NCBI GenBank assembly: GCA_016712595.1
Contig: JADJQT010000001.1
Span: 2,043,501 to 2,107,500, forward strand
DNA: 64,000 nt
Reading direction: 5' to 3'
From: Rhodospirillales bacterium
GTDB taxonomy: Bacteria; Pseudomonadota; Alphaproteobacteria; Rhodospirillales; Defluviicoccaceae
Positions 1 to 8,105 of this stretch are shown in pieces. The first letter of the stretch is position 1. The number at the start of each line of letters is the position of its first letter. The notes under the pieces are model-generated. The model did no database searches. It was not told the origin of the DNA and worked only from the letters and a program-made list of their open reading frames with translations. The position numbers and the translations under genes are program-made.

Positions 1-140
1 GTGCCGGGCGCTTCGGCACCAGCTTGGTGATGCGCTCGACCGACGTTGCCGCGCTCGACGCGGTGGCGACAGCGGTGGTGGCGCTGGTTCGCGATGCCGG
101 CGTCGAGCCGCTGATCGAAGATGACACGCCCGCCGCGTGA
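1..140 (+). CDS. C-terminal end of a molybdopterin-binding, CinA-like protein (partial)
   Basis: Only the last 45 or so codons are present; the frame enters at base 3 and stops at the TGA at 138-140. The visible residues include GRFGTSLVMRSTD and a final helix ending VEPLIEDDTPAA. From memory, a GRFGTSLVLRS-type segment near the C-terminus is typical of the about 250-residue competence/damage-inducible protein A (molybdopterin-binding) family of alphaproteobacteria. The assignment rests on this short segment only, so it is tentative. The next gene begins about 70 bases downstream on the same strand. Confidence 0.42.
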   Translation, partial: AGRFGTSLVMRSTDVAALDAVATAVVALVRDAGVEPLIEDDTPAA

Positions 141-208
141 GCGCCCGTCTGACGCACGCGGGGTGCGTGATCGGGCACGCGATCGGTGGGCGGGGAAGGA
201 GGAGGACG

Positions 209-499
209 ATGGGTTCCGGTGCACGAATAAGGATCCGGCGTACGACGCGCGGTCTGATGGATCCGCACCACAGCCGCTTTGTCGGCTTCCTGCTGAAGCA
301 TTGCCTCTATGGGACCGTCGGTGGAATCGTTCTCGGCAGCCTGCTTTTATGGCAGGATGTCAATGGATTGGGCACGATGATCTTCGCATCACCCGACCGT
401 AATCTGTTTCTCGGTTTGCTGTTCTTCGGCCTGTTCGTGACCTTCGGCTCGATCGGCATGGCGGTGGGCGTAATGCAACTGGGTGAGGAGCGCGACTGA
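209..499 (+). CDS. Small membrane protein of unknown function
   Basis: A 96-residue protein. I chose the ATG at 209 because a strong ribosome-binding site (AAGGAGGAGG) lies just upstream; a GTG at 137 in the same frame would overlap the previous gene and has no such site, and an internal ATG at 257 is also possible. After a basic N-terminus (RIRIRRTTRG) there are two hydrophobic segments, about residues 30-50 (YGTVGGIVLGSLLLW) and 65-90 (LFLGLLFFGLFVTFGSIGMAVGV), separated by a short polar loop. This gives a predicted two-span inner-membrane protein with a short acidic tail (GEERD). No family is recognised. It converges on the BluB-like gene. Confidence 0.7.
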   Translation: MGSGARIRIRRTTRGLMDPHHSRFVGFLLKHCLYGTVGGIVLGSLLLWQDVNGLGTMIFASPDRNLFLGLLFFGLFVTFGSIGMAVGVMQLGEERD

Positions 500-536
500 T
501 CGGGCGCCCTGGCCTGTGGCTGTGGTTTCGCCGGGA

Positions 537-1199
537 TCAGCGCTGAACGATGACCTGATCCAGTGCCTCGAGTCGCCGCTGCCAGCCGGCGCGGTGCAAT
601 TCCGGATCGAGGTGCTCCTCCTCGGGCCAGCCGAGGCAAAGATAAGCCACGAGCTGCCACGTTGCCGGAACCTCGCAGATCGCCTGGACGGCTCCGGGAT
701 CGATAATCGACACCCAGCCGAGTCCGATTCCCTGGGCGCGCGCCGCGATCCACAGCGCATGGACGGCACCGACGACCGACCAGGTGAGCGTCTCCGGCAT
801 CGTCCGCTGACCGAGGCCATGCCCGAGGTCGGTGGCACCATCGACAAAGACGGCAAGATGCACCGGGGCGCGATCGAGGCCGGCGAGCTTGAGCCGGGCG
901 TAAACCGACGCGCGCGCGCCGTCGTATGTGGCCAGCGCCGCGCGGTTGCAGGCCTCGAAATTCGCACGCACTTGCGCCCGGCGCGCGGTGTCGTCGACCT
1001 TGACGAATCGCCACGGCTGGCTGTTGCCTACGGATGGCGCCAGCATCGCCAGTGCGATCAACTTGTCGATCATTCCCGGGTCGACGGCATCGGTGCGAAA
1101 GCGACGCACGTCGCGCCGCCACCGGAACAACTCCTCCAGTTTGCGACAGAAGGCGGCGTCGAATTGCGGAGGACGGTCGATCGGCACAGGTTCGGTCAT
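537..1199 (-). CDS. bluB: 5,6-dimethylbenzimidazole synthase (BluB-like nitroreductase)
   Basis: A 220-residue flavin-dependent nitroreductase-fold protein. The N-terminal RRDVRRFRTD motif, the APSVGNSQPWRFV segment and the C-terminal CLGWPEEE segment are those of the BluB family. BluB uses reduced FMN and oxygen to cleave the flavin into 5,6-dimethylbenzimidazole, the lower ligand of cobalamin. The start is the ATG at 1199 (MTEPVPIDR); the open frame continues further upstream across a tRNA gene, so longer versions are not credible. No other cobalamin gene is visible nearby, so the function rests on sequence pattern alone; another nitroreductase activity cannot be excluded. Confidence 0.85.
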   Translation of the reverse strand: MTEPVPIDRPPQFDAAFCRKLEELFRWRRDVRRFRTDAVDPGMIDKLIALAMLAPSVGNSQPWRFVKVDDTARRAQVRANFEACNRAALATYDGARASVYARLKLAGLDRAPVHLAVFVDGATDLGHGLGQRTMPETLTWSVVGAVHALWIAARAQGIGLGWVSIIDPGAVQAICEVPATWQLVAYLCLGWPEEEHLDPELHRAGWQRRLEALDQVIVQR

Positions 1200-1414
1200 C
1201 AAACGCACTCTAGCGGCGCATCGGCGCGGTGCAAGCGCGTCGCCCAACCAGCCCGGGGCGATCGTGCGAGCCGTGGAAGACCACCGCGCGTCACCACCGC
1301 GCTTCACCCGGCCGCGTGGGTGCGCTAGAAGCAGCCGACGGCCTCTCGGCCAGGTCCGGCGCGGTGGTACACTTGCAGCACCATCCGTGGCGGAGCAAAC
1401 GCGAAGCCGGACGT

Positions 1415-1500
1415 GCCCGCTTGGCGGAATTGGCAGACGCAACGGACTTAAAATCCGTTTTCCTACGGAAGTGGGGGTTCGAGTCCCCCAGCGGGCACCA
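1415..1500 (+). tRNA. tRNA-Leu (anticodon UAA)
   Basis: The 86-base sequence folds as a class II tRNA. The acceptor stem pairs GCCCGCT (1415-1421) with AGCGGGC (1490-1496), followed by discriminator A and an encoded CCA. The D-arm has GGCGGAATTGGCAGAC, the anticodon stem is ACGGA/TCCGT with loop CTTAAAA (anticodon TAA), there is a variable arm, and the T-arm reads GGGGGTTCGAGTCCCCC. The gene lies in the gap between bluB and the next plus-strand gene. Confidence 0.97.
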
Positions 1501-1614
1501 CAATTAAGGCTTAAGGCGCAACACGCGCAGGGACGCCACACGACCCGCGGGAGCGGAAAGCGCCAGCGGCAAGCGTAACAGGGGCATCAATCAAACGTCA
1601 AAGGAGGGAAGGTC

Positions 1615-1905
1615 ATGCACATCAGTATCCGCCGGTATCGGAGCGTCGTCTCGGTCACAGAGGTCTGTGCCAAGATCGGCGATTCTTTCGTTCCGCTACT
1701 GCGCCGGTCGCCGGGGTTCATCGCCTATTACGCCATCGATGCCGGTGACGGGGTGATGGCGACGATCAGCGTCTTTTCCACCGAGGCGATGGCGCTTGAA
1801 TCGAACGAGAAAGCAGCCGAATGGCTGAAAGACAACGTCGCGCACCTGCAACCTGTGCCGGCGGAGATTACCGCTGGTCACGTCCAGGTCGTCATTACCG
1901 CCTGA
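1615..1905 (+). CDS. Small protein with antibiotic-biosynthesis-monooxygenase-like fold
   Basis: A 96-residue soluble protein, preceded by a good ribosome-binding site (AAAGGAGGGAAGG) six bases before the ATG. The layout MHISIRRYR ... SPGFIAYYAIDAGDGVMATISVFSTEAMALESN ... AAEWL resembles the dimeric alpha-beta barrel (ABM-type) family, in which a strand-helix-strand pattern surrounds a PGF.xY motif. Members include small monooxygenases and many uncharacterised proteins, so no substrate is proposed. It stands alone after the tRNA and converges on the ExeA-like gene. Confidence 0.75.
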   Translation: MHISIRRYRSVVSVTEVCAKIGDSFVPLLRRSPGFIAYYAIDAGDGVMATISVFSTEAMALESNEKAAEWLKDNVAHLQPVPAEITAGHVQVVITA

Positions 1906-1965
1906 GCCATCGACCGCGCTGGATTACGGATTCCGCGAGGGCCGGACCAGCGAACGGACAACACC

Positions 1966-1995
1966 GGTCCCGGCCTTCACGTGAGGGTCGGGACC
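1966..1995. terminator. Possible bidirectional terminator hairpin between convergent genes
   Basis: GGTCCCG (1966-1972) pairs perfectly with CGGGACC (1989-1995), with further CC/GG pairing inside the loop. It lies between the ends of the small plus-strand gene (1905) and the minus-strand ExeA-like gene (2025). No run of T follows, so it is only a candidate. Confidence 0.35.
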
Positions 1996-2024
1996 CGGAC
2001 GAGGCTCCGCAATCACCCGATCGC

Positions 2025-4151
2025 TCACTGCCCTTCGCTGTCCGCTCCTTGCTCCTCAGTGCCCTGATGCCACGCATTGAGCACGCGGCGCGCCTCCGCA
2101 TCGCCAGACGACGCGGCGTTGCCCAGCCAAGTGGCGAGACCGTCGATTTCATCTTTGGCTTGTCGATCGCCCCTCCGCGCCGCGTCCTGGTACCACAAGA
2201 TGGCTTCCGCCGGGCTGCGTGTGCCCGAGCCTGGCTTGACGAAGCGAGGATCGAAGGTCCGGGCGACCTTCATCGCCCCCTCGGTATTGCCTTTATCGAA
2301 TGCCTCGATGTATGCGGCGCGCGCGTCGTCGACGTTTCCGGCATCGAGTTCCTCATCGCCGTTGCGCAGCAGGGCATCCGCCTCGTGGCGGCGTCGGCCG
2401 GTCGTCGACGGCGGCGTCGACGCTGGCGCGGGGGAGGCCGACGCGTGCGTCGGTCGCTCGGCTCGCGGTGGCGGTGGTGGCGTGGCACTGATCGCAGCTT
2501 TTGGTGCAGTGCCTAAAGCCGGATTGTTGTGCGCCGTTTGTTCTGGCCATTCCGCCGAGGCTGGAGCCCCGCCGGTTACGACCGTCTCGGGATGGCGGGC
2601 CTCTTCTGTTTTGCCTGGCGTGAAGGCATCCGCATCCGGCGGGGTGCCGCCGAAGCGGCCCCCCGTGCCAAGATCGCTGCTGACCCACGGCCCGCTGCCT
2701 TGCCCGGCCCGAACCGCTCCCGAAGCAGAGAGATTGGTGCCGGACGCGTCGGGCGCCGAGGGATCGGGCAATGGCGTCCCATTGTGGTCTTCCCAGGCGG
2801 ATCGCGATGGGCCCGAACTCGCGGAAACAGGCAGTTGATCTTTCGTGCCGGTTCTTTGCGATAATATCAACGCCGACGCGGTGACCGCCGCGAGTATCCC
2901 CCCGCCGGCCAGCGCCAGACCGCCGAAACGGCGGCGCCGCGGTTTCGGTCGGGCGGATCGCGCCTGTATGTCCGCCGGCATGCGCAGGCGCGCCGGTTGT
3001 GCGACGCCGGCAGCCGGCAGCGGGCGCTCGCGCGCGGAAGGCTGTGGCGAAACCGCGGACGACACCGGCGGAGAGACTGGCGGAACCGGCGTGTGCGGCC
3101 CAGATGCGGATACGGACGCCGCCTGCGGGGGGGTCGGCCGCAGCGGACGCACGGGGGACGGCTCTTCGGCTGCCGGTTGCTCCGCGCGTGACGGTGGCGG
3201 AAGCTCATTGGAGACGACGCGTGATGAGGACTGCGCGCGGCTCGCCGTCGCTGGACCGGGCGCGGCGGTCCGCCAAACGCGCCCTGGCACAACGGTGTCG
3301 CGCGTTTGGCTCGTGCCATCGACGCACAGCAGCGCCGTTGTCTCGTCCGTCTTGCCGTCGGCGCGGTCCGACGACGCGTGAGGATGGCCCAGCATTCGCC
3401 GGCACGCATCGATCACGCCGCCGGGGATCCCCCGGCTTTCGCGGGCGATCGCAGCGATCGCATCGCCGTCGAACGCTGCTGGCGGAAGGACGTCACACGC
3501 CCGCAGCCGGTGAGAAATGAGGCGCCCGACATCGGCTTCCGACATCGGCTGTAGGAAAATTCGCCAGTCGTCGGCTTTCGTGTCCGTTGCGATTCCGCCG
3601 GGCTTGCATGACGCGATCGGCGCGCGCGCGAGCAAGGATGGGCGCGCGCTGAGGACGACGGACAGGAACCGCCGCCCCGACACCTCGAGGCCGGTCAGCG
3701 TCGTCAGACCGTCGAGCGCCTCGTCGTCCAATCCGTCCGCATCGTCGATTAGCAGCACCGGCACGCGGTCGTTCTCGGCCAACTGTTGCAGGTGCCGGGT
3801 TACCTTCAGCGGCGAAGCGTCGGACTCGATCTCCCCCAAGGCGCGGGCGCAAGAAGCGAACAGGCCGGCGAGCGTCAGCCCCGGTCTGCATGGTACGACC
3901 GCTGTCGAACTGAGTGGCAGCACGCGATCGAGCGATCGGACTTGCGCGGCAAGATGCTGAAGCAAGATCGTTTTGCCCGCTCCCGCCTCGCCGATGAGAA
4001 GATAGAGTCCACCGCCCTCGTACATCCCCGACAGAAGCCGGGCGGCAGCGTGCCGCCGGGGAGCATCGAAGTAGCACAGTTTCGGATCATCCGTCGGCTG
4101 GAAGGCTGCAAAGCAGTCCTGCCTGACATCAGCCTTCAAATCGCTGAGCAT
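2025..4151 (-). CDS. ExeA-like AAA ATPase with membrane anchor and Sel1-like repeats
   Basis: A 708-residue protein with three parts. Residues 1-270 form an ExeA/GspA-type AAA ATPase: the N-terminal FFDAPRRH-like segment (CYFDAPRRH), a Walker A at about 54-61 (GEAGAGKT) and a Walker B at about 133-140 (VLLIDDADGLD). A proline- and serine-rich linker follows, then one transmembrane segment around residue 420 (GGLALAGGGILAAVTASALIL). After a long low-complexity periplasmic linker the last 110 residues carry Sel1/TPR-like helices (AEAILWYQDAARRGD). ExeA proteins couple ATP hydrolysis to secretin or cell-wall insertion; here the periplasmic part is not a peptidoglycan-binding domain. The start is supported by an AGGGA ribosome-binding site. 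The C-terminal half is related to the protein at 9966-11009. No type II secretion genes are nearby. Confidence 0.82.
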   Translation of the reverse strand: MLSDLKADVRQDCFAAFQPTDDPKLCYFDAPRRHAAARLLSGMYEGGGLYLLIGEAGAGKTILLQHLAAQVRSLDRVLPLSSTAVVPCRPGLTLAGLFASCARALGEIESDASPLKVTRHLQQLAENDRVPVLLIDDADGLDDEALDGLTTLTGLEVSGRRFLSVVLSARPSLLARAPIASCKPGGIATDTKADDWRIFLQPMSEADVGRLISHRLRACDVLPPAAFDGDAIAAIARESRGIPGGVIDACRRMLGHPHASSDRADGKTDETTALLCVDGTSQTRDTVVPGRVWRTAAPGPATASRAQSSSRVVSNELPPPSRAEQPAAEEPSPVRPLRPTPPQAASVSASGPHTPVPPVSPPVSSAVSPQPSARERPLPAAGVAQPARLRMPADIQARSARPKPRRRRFGGLALAGGGILAAVTASALILSQRTGTKDQLPVSASSGPSRSAWEDHNGTPLPDPSAPDASGTNLSASGAVRAGQGSGPWVSSDLGTGGRFGGTPPDADAFTPGKTEEARHPETVVTGGAPASAEWPEQTAHNNPALGTAPKAAISATPPPPPRAERPTHASASPAPASTPPSTTGRRRHEADALLRNGDEELDAGNVDDARAAYIEAFDKGNTEGAMKVARTFDPRFVKPGSGTRSPAEAILWYQDAARRGDRQAKDEIDGLATWLGNAASSGDAEARRVLNAWHQGTEEQGADSEGQ

Positions 4152-4526
4152 GTCTGTCCCTATATCGCCGACTCCTCTCCCTTACATAGGGGTCTTTCCG
4201 CCGACTTCACGCCTGAGTTGCGTGCGCTTGCATACGGATTGTTATAGAAAAAAATTGGCAGCGTTATGGCGCCGGACAATGCCTGCATCAGCGGCGGCAA
4301 AGGGCTCATTATTCCGGGCGGGCGACGCTCAAAACCCGAGGTGATGCTCGCAAGGCCGCGAGCCCCCTGAAACGATGGCATACCTCCAGTATGCCTGCGT
4401 TTGGACGCCACCATCAACACAATCGCCACGCCAAGCCAAGCCTGCCGGTGCGAAACAGCCCCAAGACCGAACTGCGCGCAAATCAGCGGTCAATAGAAAG
4501 ACCGTTGTAGGCGGGCCAGAGCGGGC

Positions 4527-4814
4527 TCAACAAACGCGACGGGCACCAAAGCGCAGCATCTCAAAAGCGTTTGCAAACCCCTGGCGCGTCCGCGAGATCA
4601 GCGACGACCGGTATCGCCTTTGCGGCGACACCGGAATTGCCCGAAGGGCTGCAGGCGAAGATGCCTCAACGAGCGGGCGATCGCAACAAACCTCAAGTTG
4701 AGCGATTTCGTCGTCGGTCAGATCAGCAAGCCGAGCGATGCTCTCGGCCCAGTCATTCACATCAACCCAATTGTGATGGTAAAGGATGCGGCTCATATTC
4801 TGGAGGTCTGCCAT
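4527..4814 (-). CDS. Hypothetical small protein
   Basis: A 95-residue open frame starting MADLQNMSRILYHHN at the ATG at 4814, which has GGAG six bases upstream; an in-frame TTG at 4826 overlaps that site. The N-terminal half is acidic and helical (DWAESIARLADLTDDEIAQLE), the C-terminal half basic. The DNA here is less GC-rich than the neighbouring genes. No family is recognised. It could be a real small gene in an acquired segment, or chance; the ribosome-binding site and sensible protein composition are the only support. Confidence 0.4.
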   Translation of the reverse strand: MADLQNMSRILYHHNWVDVNDWAESIARLADLTDDEIAQLEVCCDRPLVEASSPAALRAIPVSPQRRYRSSLISRTRQGFANAFEMLRFGARRVC

Positions 4815-5394
4815 GCTCGGCTCCAAGCAGGATGGCCAACGCGATCAACTCCCCCAACAACTGAACGCTTTCGAGCCGGACCCATGGACATAACCACACG
4901 TACCGACGATTGTTGTACGGCTATACTCGACCAATAACCAAAAAACCCCTGTCGAATTCGTCATCTAAGTGCGAAGCAACGATACTCGACATGGCCGCCC
5001 GATACTCAACGGCACAAACACCGCTGGAAACAATCTTGTGCTTGTTCGCGGCGCGCAGGTCAAGCGGCCATCGCAGACCGGTCCAGCGGTGCGGCGTCCG
5101 TCACCACGGCGGCCTGTCGATCGTCGTCGAAACCTCATTGTCACATTAGCTTACCGGGCGCCCCGGGGGGATCCGCGAACGACGGGGATTCTGGGGATAA
5201 CTCTGCCGCGCCGCCCGCGCCGGAGTGGGCGCGGCAAATAACGCGCACAGATTCGCCCGGCGCGAGGTCGTCGACGCCTGCGGCGTATCCCCCATGCATT
5301 CTCCTTGTGCACCGCCGGCGAACAGGTGCCTGCCGCAAAGGGGCAAGATGCATCCCCGCTATCGCGATCATAGCGTCGTGGCATTTCACTCCAA
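4815..5394. other. Gene-poor, A+T-richer intergenic stretch upstream of the bufferin operon
   Basis: No convincing coding region is seen on either strand. Short open frames here lack ribosome-binding sites and have arginine- or proline-skewed composition typical of chance frames in GC-rich DNA. A short inverted repeat (CGTAC ... GTACG) lies at about 4899-4919. The segment from 4200 to about 5000 is less GC-rich than the flanks, which may reflect regulatory DNA or the remains of acquired sequence. Confidence 0.5.
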
Positions 5395-5408
5395 GTCGCA
5401 TTTGCGAC
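5395..5408. promoter_or_regulatory. Palindrome upstream of the bufferin operon, possible operator
   Basis: GTCGCA TT TGCGAC is a perfect inverted repeat with a two-base spacer, about 90 bases before the start of the bufferin precursor gene and inside the gene-free region. Its size suits a dimeric repressor or activator. No matching regulator gene is adjacent, so this is only positional evidence. Confidence 0.3.
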
Positions 5409-5495
5409 ACCTTGGACCCACGGCCGGTAGCGGTTCCCGCGACGCGGGGCGGACGGAAAGCCGGCTGAGATTGAATGGATCAAGGGAACAGGATC

Positions 5496-5768
5496 ATGAA
5501 AGCAACCGCATACGCCGTTGCCAGCGCGCTCGTCGGAGCTCTGGGCATTGCCGCGATCGCCCCCGCCGAGGCGGGTCCCGCCGCAGCGCCGAGCTACAAG
5601 TTCGAGAAATGCTATGGCGTCGTCAAGGCTGGCAAGAACGACTGTCAGACGGCATCGAACTCGTGCGCCGGGACCGTGACCAAGGACGCGGCGGGCGATT
5701 CGTGGGTCTATCTGCCGGCAGGCACCTGCGACCGCATCGTCGGCGGCAGCACCACGTCGAAGAGCTAG
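5496..5768 (+). CDS. bufA1: Bufferin-type RiPP precursor (DUF2282 family)
   Basis: A 90-residue exported precursor. Residues 1-26 form a Sec signal peptide (MKATAYAVASALVGAL ... AEA). The mature part has four cysteines at about 39, 50, 57 and 78, in the order EKCYG, KNDCQ, NSCAG and GTCDR, which is the conserved DUF2282 layout. In characterised systems the cysteines are converted to thiooxazoles by the DUF692 enzyme and the peptide chelates copper in the periplasm. The ATG at 5496 is preceded by AAGGGAACAGGA; an in-frame ATG at 5475 is less likely. It is the first gene of a four-gene operon and ends 32 bases before the modifying enzyme. Confidence 0.9.
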   Translation: MKATAYAVASALVGALGIAAIAPAEAGPAAAPSYKFEKCYGVVKAGKNDCQTASNSCAGTVTKDAAGDSWVYLPAGTCDRIVGGSTTSKS

Positions 5769-5800
5769 GCAACCTAGGCTCGGGCCGGACGGGAGCGACG

Positions 5801-6673
5801 ATGGTGGCAACACTCTTTCCAGACATCGCGTGCGACAGGGCCGGGATCGGCTTCCGCACCCCACATGCGGCGGCAATCCTCGCTTCCCGTCCGGCCGTGG
5901 GTTTTCTCGAAGTTCACGCGGAGAACTACATGGGCGGCGGTGCCCGGGTCGCCCAACTCGCTGAACTGCGCCGGGAATGGCCCATCAGCCTGCACGGTGT
6001 TGGTCTTTCACTCGGATCGGCCGAGGGCATCGATGGTCGTCACTGCGACCGGCTCGCCGATCTCGCCGACCGCATCGAGCCATTGATCGTCTCCGAGCAC
6101 CTGAGCTGGAGCATTTCTGCGGGTGTCTATTTCAACGACCTTCTGCCTTTGCCCTACAGCGAAGAAACCCTGTGCATCGTCGCCGGCAACGTTGCGCGCA
6201 CGCAGGATCGCCTGCAGCGAGCATTGCTGATCGAGAACCCCTCCGCTTATCTGCGGTTTACGACGTCGACGATGGACGAGGCGGACTTCCTTTGCGAACT
6301 CGTTCGCCGCACTGGGTGTGGCCTTCTGTGTGACGTCAACAATATCTACGTTTCGAGCGCAAATCTCGGTGGCGATCCGGTTGCGTGGATCGACCGGCTT
6401 CCTGCGGACGCGGTCGGGGAAATCCACCTCGCCGGTCATTGCGTCAACGATGCCGACGGGCAGCCGGTCGTCATCGATGATCATGGATCACGGGTCTCCG
6501 ACGCGGTGTGGTCGCTCTATGCGCACGCCGTGCGCCGATTTCCCCACGCGCTCGCCCTGATCGAATGGGATACGCGTCTGCCCGATCTTTCTGTCCTCGT
6601 CGGCGAAGCGGCGACGGCGGATCATCGCCGGACTTTGGTCCTCGATGGAGGTCATAATGCCGCCGCTGCCTGA
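5801..6673 (+). CDS. bufB: MNIO-family (DUF692) bufferin-modifying enzyme
   Basis: A 290-residue TIM-barrel multinuclear non-heme iron oxygenase that modifies precursor cysteines. Expected metal-ligand motifs are all visible: HAENYM (about 39-44), SLHGVGLSLGS (63-73), SEHLSW (98-103), ENPSAYL (145-151), CDVNNIYVS (177-185), IHLAGH (208-213), DDHGSRV (226-232) and EWD (255-257). The start is the ATG at 5801, five bases after a GGGAG ribosome-binding site; the frame stays open upstream to 5225 but that part overlaps the precursor gene and is noise. The downstream partner gene overlaps its end, which indicates translational coupling. Confidence 0.93.
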   Translation: MVATLFPDIACDRAGIGFRTPHAAAILASRPAVGFLEVHAENYMGGGARVAQLAELRREWPISLHGVGLSLGSAEGIDGRHCDRLADLADRIEPLIVSEHLSWSISAGVYFNDLLPLPYSEETLCIVAGNVARTQDRLQRALLIENPSAYLRFTTSTMDEADFLCELVRRTGCGLLCDVNNIYVSSANLGGDPVAWIDRLPADAVGEIHLAGHCVNDADGQPVVIDDHGSRVSDAVWSLYAHAVRRFPHALALIEWDTRLPDLSVLVGEAATADHRRTLVLDGGHNAAAA

Positions 6674-7463
6674 GCTGCAGGCGGCGATGCGCGCCGTCTT
6701 GCGGGGCGGCGAGATGCCATCGGTTTTGAATGACGCGATCAGCGCCGACGGGCTGTCGGCCGCATCGCGCCTCGGCATCTATCGCAACCACTTTCGCGTC
6801 AGTCTGATCGATGCCCTGGCGGCGAGTTTTCCGGTGGTGCGGCGCCTCGTCGGCGAGGCGTTTTTCCGCGCCATCGCCCGCCGTTTCGTTGACACCACGC
6901 CGCCGCGCTCGCCGTGTCTCAGCGAGTATGGCGCTGAGTTTCCAGCGTTTTTGGGTGAATGCGCGGAAACTCGGGTGTTGCCATATCTTGGTGACGTCGC
7001 CCGCCTTGAGTGGTTGGTGATGGCGGCGGAAAATGCCGCCGACCAGCCGGTGCTGTCCGCCACGGCGCTCGCTGCAATGTCGCCAGGCGCGATCACCGGC
7101 GCGAGGTTCACCTTGCACCCGTCCGTGGGTCTCATTGCCTCAAACTTTCCCATCGCGCAGATCTGGGCGGCGAACCAGGAATGCAATCAGGAATGCACGG
7201 CAGCGGCCGAAACGATCGACCTCTCGGGCGGCGGGGTCCACCTGCTCGTCCATCGCTGCGGTGGTGAGGTTGGCTGGCTTGTCCTGCCAGCCGCCGAATT
7301 CGCCTTCATAACCCTGCTGAAACACGGCGCCTCGTTCGTCGCGGCCATCGAGACGGCCGGCGGCGTTGCTGACCTGCCGGCGTTGTTCGGCGCTCTCTTG
7401 GAGGGCGGCGTGTTCAGCGAAATCCGCGTCGGTGACGTGGACGAAAACGAGGAGTTGCGATGA
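6657..7463 (+). CDS. bufC: DUF2063 family partner protein of the bufferin enzyme
   Basis: A 268-residue protein with the N-terminal DUF2063 pattern (LPELQAAMRAVLRG, SRLGIYRNHFRVSLIDALAASFPVVRRLVGEAFF). In bufferin and related MNIO operons this protein acts as the substrate-recognition partner of the DUF692 enzyme. I start it at the ATG at 6657, which has GGAGG five bases upstream; an in-frame ATG at 6645 contains that site. It overlaps the enzyme gene by 17 bases and the DoxX gene by 4, so the set is clearly translated together. Confidence 0.88.
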   Translation: MPPLPELQAAMRAVLRGGEMPSVLNDAISADGLSAASRLGIYRNHFRVSLIDALAASFPVVRRLVGEAFFRAIARRFVDTTPPRSPCLSEYGAEFPAFLGECAETRVLPYLGDVARLEWLVMAAENAADQPVLSATALAAMSPGAITGARFTLHPSVGLIASNFPIAQIWAANQECNQECTAAAETIDLSGGGVHLLVHRCGGEVGWLVLPAAEFAFITLLKHGASFVAAIETAGGVADLPALFGALLEGGVFSEIRVGDVDENEELR

Positions 7464-7969
7464 TGATCAGCACGACCACGACCACGACCACGGGCGCGAT
7501 GTCTTCTCGACGCACCGAACCCGGCATCGTACGCGCGTTCTGCGCCGGACGAGACCTGCTCGGCCGCTACCCTCAATCACTCCTGGGACTGGCATTCCGC
7601 TTCGCCATCGCCGTCGTCTTCTGGCGGTCGGGGATGACGAAGATCGCGAGCTGGGATGTAACGCTCAATCTGTTTCAATATGAGTATGCCGTACCGCTGC
7701 TGCCGCCGGAGATCGCGGCCTACATGGCGGCGGCGGCCGAGCTGTCCTGTCCGGTGCTACTGGTTTTTGGGCTCGGCACGCGCTTTGCCGCGGCGGCGCT
7801 GCTGGGTATGACGGCGGTCATACAGATCTTCGTTTATCCGGCGAGCTGGCCGGACCATCTGCTGTGGGGCTCGATCCTGGTGTATCTGCTCACGCGCGGC
7901 GGCGGGTTGCTGAGCTTGGATCATCTCGTATCGCACCGGTTCATGCGTACGGCCGATCAGCGCCGTTGA
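7460..7969 (+). CDS. bufD: DoxX-family membrane protein of the bufferin operon
   Basis: A 169-residue DoxX-type membrane protein with four hydrophobic segments (LGLAFRFAIAVVFWRSGMTKI, the segment from about 85 to 102, AAALLGMTAVIQIFV and the LLWGSILVYLL region). Its start overlaps the preceding gene by ATGA. DoxX proteins are usual members of bufferin and related MNIO operons, where their role is not firmly established; a redox function in the membrane has been suggested. The N-terminus has an odd run of seven threonines encoded by alternating ACG/ACC codons, so an internal start such as the one at MSSRRTEPG is possible. Confidence 0.88.
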   Translation: MMISTTTTTTTGAMSSRRTEPGIVRAFCAGRDLLGRYPQSLLGLAFRFAIAVVFWRSGMTKIASWDVTLNLFQYEYAVPLLPPEIAAYMAAAAELSCPVLLVFGLGTRFAAAALLGMTAVIQIFVYPASWPDHLLWGSILVYLLTRGGGLLSLDHLVSHRFMRTADQRR

Positions 7970-8105
7970 GCGCGGAGCAGGCCACGAAAGCGTATGAGTT
8001 CGAGATGGCCACGGTTCTGGATGGTCTGTTTCGTCTAACCGACCCCGGATTTTTTCGAACCGATCCCGGTCGGAGGCGTCTGCTTCAACGAATAACGAGG
8101 CGGTC

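Noticed and set aside
1415..1500. tRNA-Leu as an integration site for a genomic island
   Set aside because: No integrase gene and no repeat of the tRNA 3' end were seen in the adjacent sequence.
1200..1541. N-terminal extension of the BluB-like open frame
   Set aside because: It runs through the tRNA-Leu gene on the opposite strand and has no family similarity; the ATG at 1199 fits BluB length.
5225..5800. Long N-terminal extension of the DUF692 enzyme
   Set aside because: It overlaps the bufferin precursor gene in another frame and is low-complexity; the ATG at 5801 with a GGGAG site fits the family.
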